Part shown: positions 1 to 5,802 of the stretch, piece by piece
Layout of the letters: each line of letters begins with the position of its first letter
How positions within the stretch are numbered: position 1 is the stretch's first letter
From: Deltaproteobacteria bacterium
GTDB taxonomy: Bacteria > Desulfobacterota > Desulfobacteria > Desulfobacterales > JAFDCJ01
DNA length: 34,221 nucleotides
Assembly (NCBI GenBank): GCA_019312835.1
Contig: JAFDCJ010000306.1
Span: forward strand, 1-34,221
Direction of reading: 5' to 3'
Program-made: the position numbers and the translations under genes
The notes under the pieces: model-generated
Told to the model about the DNA's origin: nothing
Database searches by the model: none
The model's input: the letters and a program-made list of their open reading frames with translations, nothing else

Positions 1-453
1 CTGGCTATCGCTGCCGGTCTTTTCGTGGGCGCCGGGGGATTTCTTTTTGCCGGTTGCATGAAATGCCAGGTTGGATTGGCCGGATTTACTGACCTCCAGC
101 AAAAATTGGGGTTCCAGCAAAATTAGCCGTTGAACCACCACGTCACCACTCAGCAGCGGAATAATCGATACCCTCAACTGCAAGTGTTTGACCTGGGCCA
201 TTTGTGGCTGGGATCCCCAGGGGGCATTTTGGAAAGCCACATCATTGACTACCAGCGTCGGCGGAAAACCGAATTTGAGGTCAATGTCACCGTCCAGGGT
301 CAATTCGCGGCCGGTGTAATCCTTTACCGTATCTGTAATCCACGGTTTGAGCTTGCTATAGTCATAGGACGCCGCAATGATATAGATTACCACCAGCAAA
401 ACCACAAATACGCCCGCCATTATCCCCAGTATCCATTTCCAGCGCATCTTCAT
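1..453 (-). CDS. AsmA-family protein, N-terminal part (runs off left edge)
   Basis: This is a minus-strand reading frame open from an ATG at 453 to the window edge: 151 codons with no stop. The ATG is preceded by a GGGAG-type ribosome binding site. The protein starts MKMRWKW and has one hydrophobic segment at about residues 7-27, an N-terminal membrane anchor. There follows a soluble part with the AsmA signature order: KLKPWITDTV, then GRELTLDGDI, a PPTLVVNDV strand and a RVSIIPLLSGDVVVQRL segment. AsmA proteins are envelope proteins with a long lipid-binding beta-groove, anchored in the inner membrane and facing the periplasm; a role in phospholipid transport is known for the family. Full members are usually 600 residues or more, so most of the gene lies outside. 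It is the last gene seen of the minus-strand group that starts at 4.3 kb; the gap to the pseudogene upstream is under 30 bp. Confidence 0.72.
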   Translation of the reverse strand, partial: MKMRWKWILGIMAGVFVVLLVVIYIIAASYDYSKLKPWITDTVKDYTGRELTLDGDIDLKFGFPPTLVVNDVAFQNAPWGSQPQMAQVKHLQLRVSIIPLLSGDVVVQRLILLEPQFLLEVSKSGQSNLAFHATGKKKSPGAHEKTGSDSQ

Positions 454-481
454 ATCTCCCTATCATCCGTTGGTTTCACAT

Positions 482-823
482 CTAAAATAAGATCGCATCA
501 TGGGCGGGCAAGCTCCCGTCGATCACCGGGGCGCCGATGGTCATGTTAGAGGATTCGTTAAGCAGTTGGCGCAGGCACGAACCCATGTTGCCTGTAAATC
601 CGCTGTGCGGTTGCCGATCGAATAAATTCGATGAATCTCTTCGTTTTTCTTCCATGATTCGATGAACCAGTTCATCGCCGCCGGCCTGACGATACATGTC
701 CATAAACTGATTGCCGGCCATGAAGAGCACCAGATCGGCAGTGTGGGCGTATTCCAGGTGATGAAGATCGTCAGCCCGGTCAGATGGAATTTTGGGAAAT
801 TGGGGTTCCATTATCGAATTCAA
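482..823 (-). pseudogene. Collapsed gene for an ABC-transporter substrate-binding protein (ModA/PBP2-like)
   Basis: The open frame from 823 (TTG, or ATG at 811) to 482 encodes 113 residues, but it reads as a deletion remnant. Its start, with ADLVLFMAGNQFM, looks like the mature N-terminus of a soluble extracellular substrate-binding protein. The next stretch (GGDELVHRIMEEKRR) looks like a middle piece. A different minus frame from about 613 down to a TAA at 558-560 then encodes KRFIEFIRSATAQRIYRQHGF, shortened here as RFIEFIRSATAQ...YRQHGF, which is the typical C-terminal helix of molybdate-type binding proteins. So three parts of one ancestral gene of roughly 250-300 codons appear to be joined by two internal deletions, the second shifting the frame. 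The TTG/ATG start overlaps the stop of the hydrolase gene. Family assignment rests on motif memory, not on a search. The alternative is a short orphan gene with unknown function. Confidence 0.6.
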
Positions 824-1599
824 CCCATTTTTTCGTTGGCATCGATATATTTCGAAGCCCAGGTGGCGATGAGCGATCCCACATAACGTGAATCTTCAGG
901 TTTCATCAGTAAATGATCGGCACGGTCCAAAGAGATGAAGCTTTTGGGGTGTCTTGCGGCTTGAAAAATCCGGGCGGCATTGTCGATGCCGACGACAGCG
1001 TCGGTTGGTGCGTGAAAGATCAACAGTGCCCGGTCCAGATTGCGGATGGTGTGCTGCATGCTGACCGACTCCAGATCGTCGAGGAACTGCTTTTTAATCT
1101 TAAAGGTGCGCCCGGCCAGATCGACCTCGGCTTCCCCCCGGCGTTCAATGATTTCTTTGGAGTCCCCCAGGGCCAGCGAGACATGTTTGGGATCGGCCGG
1201 TGCCGCAATGGTAATCACCGCCAGAGACGAAGGGATCCTGGCGGCGGCCTGCAGGACGGCCGCTCCGCCCAGGGAATGCCCGATCAGTATCTTGGGGCCC
1301 TCCAAGTTGTCGACCATAAACTGCGCCGCTGTGACCAGATCCTCAACATTGGAAGAAAAATTCGTATCGCCAAAATCCCCTTCGCTTTCGCCGAGTCCGG
1401 TGAAATCGAAACGGAAAACGCCGATGCCTTCATCTGTCAGCGCCCGGCTGATATGGGCAGCGGCTTTTATGTTTTTGGAACAGGTAAAACAATGCGCAAA
1501 TAGGGCATAGGCAACGGGTGGGGTGTCATCGGGCAGGTCCATCCGGGCAGCCAGCCGCTGGCCGGATTCATTGGTGAAATGTAGCCTTCTAAACTGCAT
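820..1599 (-). CDS. Alpha/beta hydrolase (serine hydrolase, OsmC-partner type)
   Basis: A 259-residue cytoplasmic alpha/beta-hydrolase fold protein. The nucleophile elbow is GHSLGG with Ser109; the likely acid is Asp200 in HAPTDAVV (Asp206 is an alternative), and the base is His229 in ADHLL. An oxyanion-side motif AHCFTCSK lies at residues 35-42, and the RFDFTGLGES strand-turn at 63-72. This combination (HCFTCSKN, GLGESEG, GHSLGGAAVL) is typical of hydrolases that in many bacteria are fused to a C-terminal OsmC domain; here the OsmC part is absent and the protein ends after the hydrolase. The substrate is unknown; an ester or thioester is likely. A GAGAGA-type ribosome site precedes the ATG. 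The gene lies downstream of the selenoprotein on the same strand, and its stop overlaps the start of the broken binding-protein gene. Confidence 0.85.
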   Translation of the reverse strand: MQFRRLHFTNESGQRLAARMDLPDDTPPVAYALFAHCFTCSKNIKAAAHISRALTDEGIGVFRFDFTGLGESEGDFGDTNFSSNVEDLVTAAQFMVDNLEGPKILIGHSLGGAAVLQAAARIPSSLAVITIAAPADPKHVSLALGDSKEIIERRGEAEVDLAGRTFKIKKQFLDDLESVSMQHTIRNLDRALLIFHAPTDAVVGIDNAARIFQAARHPKSFISLDRADHLLMKPEDSRYVGSLIATWASKYIDANEKMG

Positions 1600-1653
1600 G
1601 GGTCTCTCTCGTAATGGTTATTGTATTTTCATAACAGGTGCGCCTTCATAATT

Positions 1654-1824
1654 AGAGGACAGACGACAGAAAACAGAGGACAGATGATCAACAGCAGATA
1701 AAAATAATATTTTCTGATCATTTGAGAAAATAGAATATGATGATGTTAATCATACGGTCGCATCCTGGAAGCTGACACCGGTCATCAATAATTTGTCTGT
1801 CCTCTGTCATCTGTCCTCTGTCTC
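1654..1824. repeat. Intergenic palindrome, word CTGTCCT
   Basis: The left arm (1654-1687) is a string of AGAGGACAG/ACGACAG/ATGA words and the right arm (about 1794-1824) is their reverse complement (TGTCCTCTGTCATCTGTCC). About 105 bp of AT-rich spacer separates them. The right arm overlaps the 3' end of the selenoprotein gene: codons for the terminal ETEDR and the stop lie inside it. No open reading frame or transposase accompanies it. It is one of a set of unrelated-word palindromes in this window. Confidence 0.75.
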
Positions 1825-2577
1825 CTGACCGCTGCCCTCTGGAATGAAATCCACTATCGCCGGCGGCTTCAATTCCGGGTCGGTCAGCAGGTTCAGGGCC
1901 GCTGTTAATACGGCGCGCTGTTTTCCCGGCTCATCGGGGGCGTCCAGCGGGTAGCCGTGACGAAAGGGAACCACCAACGCCCGCGGGGGGCGAACTTTTT
2001 CAGTTATCAGCCGCAATAGCTGGACAACCACCGTTGATATTCCCTGCTGTTCAAGAGCTGCTGCCGTGAGACCCACGGTCTGGTTGCACATGGGTCAGAC
2101 GGGAATCAGCAGGGCAATATCAACCTGATCTTCAACCAGTCTGGACACTATCGGCGGGATGGTATGCCGTGTCAGTTGATCCGGGGCGGTCACCGATCCC
2201 ATAAGCGAAAAAAATCTATGGTTGAGCGACCCGATGAATCCGGCCTCGGCCATTTCCCGCAAGCGGTCAGCCGGAAAAGCCAGGTTCGGATCGCGGCGAA
2301 TGCCGGTGTGATCAAAGGCCTTGCTGCGATGGGCATCGCGCAGGGTGGCAGCATGAACATCGGAAGATATTTCTCGGATGCCGGTGTCGCCGATGCGGAT
2401 ACTTTTTTCAAACGGTTCCTGATCGGCTCCCACGAGGCCGGCGCTCGATATCAGCACCAGGCGACAGTCCTGCAAAGGTTTTTTCAAGGGGCTCCATGGT
2501 ACCGGATCAATGCGTTGCCACCGGTAGGTTCTTAAATATAATCGATATCTGAGGGGGAATTCTTGCAGGTCGCCCAA
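1807..2577 (-). CDS. Selenoprotein of the PrdB/GrdB reductase family (in-frame UGA = Sec161)
   Basis: Two abutting minus-strand frames of 160 and 94 residues lie in the same phase and are separated only by TGA (2095-2097) and a CCC codon. Read through, they give a 256-residue protein with Sec at 161 in the redox motif U-P-M-C (161-164). The sequence has the layout of D-proline reductase subunit PrdB and the wider glycine/betaine/sarcosine/proline selenoprotein B family: VLISSAGL at 42-48, [16 protein letters not shown] at 101-116, a DIALLIPV strand just before Sec, then CNQTVGL and a helix and strand ([10 protein letters not shown]). Its length matches PrdB (about 240). Translation probably starts at TTG 2577, behind AAGGAAGG. 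PrdB attacks its substrate with the selenolate; here the substrate is unknown. No PrdA-like subunit is visible in the window. An acyl-CoA ligase lies just upstream on the same strand. The final stop is also UGA, without a comparable stem-loop. Confidence 0.88.
2064..2083 (-). promoter_or_regulatory. SECIS-like stem-loop after the selenocysteine UGA
   Basis: On the minus strand, 14 to 26 nt after the UGA, AGACC-GTG-GGTCT forms a perfect 5-bp stem (2069-2081) with a GUG loop. Two more C-G pairs can form at its base (2082-2083 with 2064-2065) if a 3-nt bulge is allowed. The loop GU lies 19-20 nt after the UGA. In E. coli fdhF the corresponding loop GU lies at almost the same distance. Bacterial SECIS elements bind SelB and lie inside the coding sequence immediately downstream of the UGA, as here. 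Confidence 0.65.
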
Positions 2578-2627
2578 TGCAGACCTTCCTTTTTGCCTAA
2601 GGTTTCGATTGTCTGGAACCTTTAGAT

Positions 2628-2725
2628 CGATTAGATGGTTGAATTGACTGAATTCAGCGGGTTCATCGCGTTAGTACCCATCACACCAACCTAATCAACG
2701 AATCAACTTAATCAACTCAATCAAC
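2628..2725. repeat. Intergenic palindrome, word GTTGATT/AATCAAC (copy 1)
   Basis: The left arm (2628-2655, TCGATTAGATGGTTGAATTG) is degenerate. The right arm (2686-2725) is a clean run of AATCAAC, CTTAATCAAC and CTCAATCAAC words. They are separated by about 30 bp. The right arm supplies the last codons (Val-Asp) and the TGA stop of the minus-strand ligase gene. The same word builds the palindrome at 8711-8812. Confidence 0.72.
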
Positions 2726-4312
2726 ATATTCCCTCTGGGCAATTTCCGCCATCTTGAACTTTTGCACCTTGCCGCTGCCGGTCATGGGAAATCCAGTGAC
2801 GATCTTATAGTATTTGGGATGTTTTTCCACCGGCAGTTGCCGGCGCACATGGGCTGCAACCGCCTCCAGGGACAATTTACTGTCCTCCTTTAATTTTAAC
2901 CAGGCGGCCACCTCCTGGCCCCGGCTCGGGTGGGGAAATCCGAACACCTGGACTTCGGAAATATCGGGGAGCATGTAGATGATTTCCTCGATCTCAACCG
3001 GAAAGATCTCAATATCCCTGCGCACGATGACATCCTTTAACCGGCCTGTAATTCTGACATAACCGTCCGCATCCATCATGCCCAGATCCCCGGTGTGAAA
3101 CCACTGGTCACGGTCGACCGCGGCAGCCGTTGCGGCCGGCATTTTATAATATTCTTTCATTAAAAATCCGCGGGTGCATAATTCGCCTTGCTGGTCGGAC
3201 GGCAATGATTGACCGGATGAAGGGTCGACTATTTTAACCTCATTGCAGGGCAGGGGGGTGCCGATGGTGGACACACGCAGCTCGATGGCATCGGCAGGAT
3301 GGGTCATGGTGATCCAGGAGGAGGTCTCGGTGATGCCGTAAGCCACGGTGATATCCGATACCCCGATATCCTCGACGATCCGGCGCATCAATTCCATTGG
3401 ACAGGGTGCGCCCCCGATAATGCCTTTGGACAGGGCGGCCCATTGATCTTTGGCAAATGCGGGATTGTCGATCAGGGCGATCAGCATGCTGGGCGAGCCG
3501 TAAATGGCCGTGCATTTTTCGACGGGAATGTCTGCCAGTATCTTGACCGGATCAAAGGATCGGCAGGGCATAATCAGGGCTGCGCCCCTTAGCAGCGCTG
3601 CCAGTGCGATGCAGGTATTACCAAACATATGAAACAGCGGAAAAAACAGGCAGAGCCGATCATCGGCCGAAATGCCTTGACGCTCGGTGGATACCATGGA
3701 TTTGTTGATCAGGCCCAGGTGGTCGAGCACCACGCCTTTGGGTTGGCCGGTGGTGCCGGATGTATACATAATGGCCACCGGATCCTCCGGATTTACGGCT
3801 GTTGCATATTCTGTCAGGGTATCAGCGCTTGTATTTGCGCCGGCTGCCATTAATTGATTCCAGGACATAAAATCCGTGTCTGATGAATCGGTGATGACGA
3901 TGATATGTTCCAAAAGCGGGATGTCACTTTTGGCAGTCGATGCGGTCGAGATCATGCTCCCGGCATCGGTGCTGTCGGCGACAATGAGGCCGCGGCTTTC
4001 TGATTGCTCCAGAATATAATAAAGATTGTCTCTGGCTGCGGCGGGATCAATCGGTACGGTGATGGCCCCCATCTTTACCAAACCCAAAAACGCAATCATC
4101 CATTCGGGTGTATTGGCCGACCACAGCGCGATTTTGTCTCCCGGTCGGATGCCCACACCTAAAAACCCTTTCGCCGCCCGGTCGATGTCATGGGTCAGGT
4201 CCTGGTAGCTATAGCGATGACCGGCCTCGGTGTGAACAAGCGCATCTCGCTGCGAATTCTTACGTGCAATTTCCGTGATAGCTTCCCCGATGGACATTCT
4301 AATGATTGACAT
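2717..4312 (-). CDS. AMP-forming acyl-CoA ligase (ANL superfamily)
   Basis: A 531-residue adenylate-forming enzyme that should convert a carboxylic acid, ATP and CoA to the acyl-CoA. Visible motifs: P-loop YTSGTTGQPKG at 183-193, PLFHMFG at 225-231, YGITET at 325-330, HTGDLG at 406-411, hinge GRLKD at 423-427, and the C-terminal catalytic lysine K515 in GSGKVQKF. The hinge is followed by VIVRRDIEIFP (428-438), where the family norm is IIRGGENIxP; the flexible Gly-Gly-Glu is replaced. The frame opens 40 codons further upstream, but the ATG at 4312 has an AAGGAGG site seven bases before it and starts the conserved part. The gene is first in the minus-strand group and followed by the selenoprotein gene, across a palindrome that contains its stop codon. 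Substrate is unknown; the family includes fatty, aromatic and dicarboxylic acid ligases. Confidence 0.9.
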   Translation of the reverse strand: MSIIRMSIGEAITEIARKNSQRDALVHTEAGHRYSYQDLTHDIDRAAKGFLGVGIRPGDKIALWSANTPEWMIAFLGLVKMGAITVPIDPAAARDNLYYILEQSESRGLIVADSTDAGSMISTASTAKSDIPLLEHIIVITDSSDTDFMSWNQLMAAGANTSADTLTEYATAVNPEDPVAIMYTSGTTGQPKGVVLDHLGLINKSMVSTERQGISADDRLCLFFPLFHMFGNTCIALAALLRGAALIMPCRSFDPVKILADIPVEKCTAIYGSPSMLIALIDNPAFAKDQWAALSKGIIGGAPCPMELMRRIVEDIGVSDITVAYGITETSSWITMTHPADAIELRVSTIGTPLPCNEVKIVDPSSGQSLPSDQQGELCTRGFLMKEYYKMPAATAAAVDRDQWFHTGDLGMMDADGYVRITGRLKDVIVRRDIEIFPVEIEEIIYMLPDISEVQVFGFPHPSRGQEVAAWLKLKEDSKLSLEAVAAHVRRQLPVEKHPKYYKIVTGFPMTGSGKVQKFKMAEIAQREYVD

Positions 4313-4352
4313 ACACAGGCCTCCTTGGCGGCAATATGGTTGCAGCATTCGA

Positions 4353-4381
4353 ACTATAGTGGAATTCAACTGATCCGTCCA
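4353..4381 (-). promoter_or_regulatory. Possible sigma-70 promoter for the minus-strand ligase
   Basis: On the minus strand, TGGACG (4376-4381, four of six -35 positions), 17 bp, then TATAGT (4353-4358). The predicted transcript start is about 35 nt before the ligase ATG. Judged by eye only. Confidence 0.4.
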
Positions 4382-4522
4382 GTTCAAATTACCGGAATCA
4401 CCAGCAAAAGATAACAATTTGATTTTAGCCAAAATAATTTAAAATTCCATCACGCCTGGTTCCACCTGCTCACACCGGTTCCTAAATATTAATTTATGAA
4501 GCAAATTCATTAATTTGACAAC

Positions 4523-4551
4523 TTGACATTTACAATCCGATTCTTTATATA
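4523..4551 (+). promoter_or_regulatory. Sigma-70-type promoter of the liv/ligase operon
   Basis: TTGACA at 4523-4528, exactly 17 bp, then TATATA at 4546-4551: a near-consensus housekeeping promoter facing livG. A second TTGACA lies 8 bp upstream (4515-4520). It is the best promoter match seen in the window and stands at the head of a ten-kilobase operon. Confidence 0.65.
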
Positions 4552-4557
4552 TGATTA

Positions 4558-4833
4558 CTCCGGCGATGGAAAAAGGAGAGACCTTTGTAAAACCCCCCTT
4601 TGCCGAGCTTTCCATTCGCCTGACCCGTCGGCCTGGCCCCTTAGCCAAAGGGCAAGTCAAAGCGGCCTGTGCCCCTGCGGTCGAACCGGTCTGATCCGGC
4701 GAATCGCCTTCCATATATGATAGTTCCGGTAAGATTAGCGCCGAAATGTTACCGGGCCGGCGACAGCGGACGTGTTTTATAGAACGTTGGTAAATTTTTT
4801 AAATTAAGAGACCCAAGCTGAGAGTGGATCCGC
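4558..4833 (+). other. Long untranslated leader of the liv/ligase operon
   Basis: The space between the divergent ligase and livG (4313-4833) has no convincing gene. From the predicted transcript start, about 275 nt remain before the livG start, much longer than a normal leader. The stretch 4590-4715 is GC-rich, unlike the AT-rich sequence on both sides, and could fold. A 42-codon frame from ATG 4566 to TGA at 4692-4694 has no ribosome binding site. No known riboswitch class was recognised. Confidence 0.35.
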
Positions 4834-5628
4834 GTGAGTAATGATGCTATTATAAAAGTTGAGAATGTGTCTCTGGCCTTCGGCGGAGTTCAGGCCCTTT
4901 ATAACATCGATACCCGGCTTTTCGGTGGTGAGATTTTCGCCATTATCGGCCCCAACGGCGCCGGTAAAACCTGTCTTCTGAATTGCATCAGCCGATTTTA
5001 TACCCCCCAGGAAGGCCAGATCCTTTACAAGGGTAAGGACCTCCTGGGCGTTCCCACCCACGCCATTGCCAAACTGGGAATTGCGCGCACCTTTCAAAAT
5101 ATCGAGCTTTTCAAAGGCATGACCGTCCTGGATAACATCAAGCTCGGACGACACGCCTTTCTTAAATCCGGAATCTTTTCAGATATCATTTACTGGGGAC
5201 GGACGCAGCGTGAGGAATTGAAGCTGCGCCAGGAGATTGAAGAGAAGATTATTGATCTGCTGGAAATAGAAGCCATTCGAAAAAAAGTGGTGGGCACCCT
5301 GCCTTACGGGCTCCAGAAAAGGGTGGAGCTTGCCCGGGCCCTGGCCATGCAGCCCGAAGTTCTCCTGCTGGACGAACCCATGGCCGGCATGAACCTGGAA
5401 GAAACCGAAGATATGGCGCGTTTTATTCTCAATGTAAACGAGATGTGGGATGTGAGTATCATACTGGTCGAGCATGACATGGGGGTGGTCATGGATATTT
5501 CGCACCGCGTGTGTGTGCTGGAGTTCGGTCAGAAAATTGCCGAAGGATCCCCCGCCGAGATACAGGAAAATCCCCAGGTCATCCGGGCCTACCTGGGAGA
5601 GGATGAAAAGGCGTATTCACGCCTTTAG
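4834..5628 (+). CDS. livG: Branched-chain amino acid/organic acid ABC transporter ATPase, LivG type
   Basis: A 264-residue cytoplasmic ATPase of the HAAT (Liv) ABC importer family. Walker A GPNGAGKT is at 39-46, the signature LPYGLQKR at 156-163, Walker B VLLLDE at 176-181, and the switch histidine H214 in VEHDM. The LivG-specific traits are GIARTFQNIELF at 82-93 and a C-terminal VIRAYLGED. The start is GTG at 4834, with only a weak GAG-rich site before it. It is the first gene of the operon; its partner ATPase LivF lies eight kilobases downstream, with two CoA ligases and the other transporter parts in between. In liv systems with embedded ligases the imported compound is often an aromatic or other organic acid rather than an amino acid; this is inferred from context. 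Confidence 0.92.
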   Translation: MSNDAIIKVENVSLAFGGVQALYNIDTRLFGGEIFAIIGPNGAGKTCLLNCISRFYTPQEGQILYKGKDLLGVPTHAIAKLGIARTFQNIELFKGMTVLDNIKLGRHAFLKSGIFSDIIYWGRTQREELKLRQEIEEKIIDLLEIEAIRKKVVGTLPYGLQKRVELARALAMQPEVLLLDEPMAGMNLEETEDMARFILNVNEMWDVSIILVEHDMGVVMDISHRVCVLEFGQKIAEGSPAEIQENPQVIRAYLGEDEKAYSRL

Positions 5629-5659
5629 TCTGGTCCAGCGGCGAAGCCGCTGTCCCAGA
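5629..5659 (+). other. Intercistronic hairpin directly after livG stop
   Basis: TCTGG-TC-CAGCGGC-GAA-GCCGCTG-TC-CCAGA: a 5-bp and a 7-bp stem separated by a symmetrical TC/TC internal loop, with a GAA loop. It begins at the base after the TAG stop. A T-rich run (ATTTTTTATT) lies 12 nt downstream, too far for a standard terminator. It could act as an attenuator or mRNA-processing/stability element. Confidence 0.55.
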
Positions 5660-5677
5660 CGTTGATAGTTATTTTTT

Positions 5678-5757
5678 ATTCGTTATTGGATATGGCACCT
5701 TCGGGGCCAACGAAGTAGGGTCGGCCACCGTGCCGATCCGATTTTGAGTGAACGAAT
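5678..5757. repeat. Weak palindrome between livG and the ligase gene
   Basis: ATTCGTT (5678-5684) pairs with AACGAAT (5751-5757), and inside it GGAT-AT-GGCAC pairs with GTGCC-G-ATCC. The middle contains GGGGCC and GGCC. It is less regular than the other palindromes but occupies the same type of place. Confidence 0.4.
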
Positions 5758-5802
5758 AGCATCCTGCCGGCCACTGTTTTTGAGCACGAAATGAGCGATT
5801 AA

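Noticed and set aside
130-549. Plus-strand frame of 139 residues at the left edge
   Set aside because: It is the antisense of the AsmA-family reading frame, which has a clear membrane anchor and ribosome site.
1807-1809. Second UGA at the end of the selenoprotein read as selenocysteine
   Set aside because: No comparable stem-loop follows, and the protein already has the family length; it is most likely the true stop.
1654-1830. CRISPR-like spacing of the CTGTCCT words
   Set aside because: Words are inverted, degenerate and directly adjacent, without regular unique spacers or cas genes.
4566-4694. 42-codon frame in the operon leader (MEKGETFVKPPF...)
   Set aside because: No ribosome binding site, overlaps the predicted leader, no recognisable similarity; proline-rich and not convincingly coding.
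4439-4714. 91-residue minus-strand frame in the divergent promoter region
   Set aside because: It covers the promoter, has no ribosome site and an odd composition; more likely chance in a GC-rich leader.
5629-5659. Rho-independent terminator inside the operon
   Set aside because: The T-rich tract begins 12 nt after the stem, too far for intrinsic termination; kept as a hairpin of unknown role.
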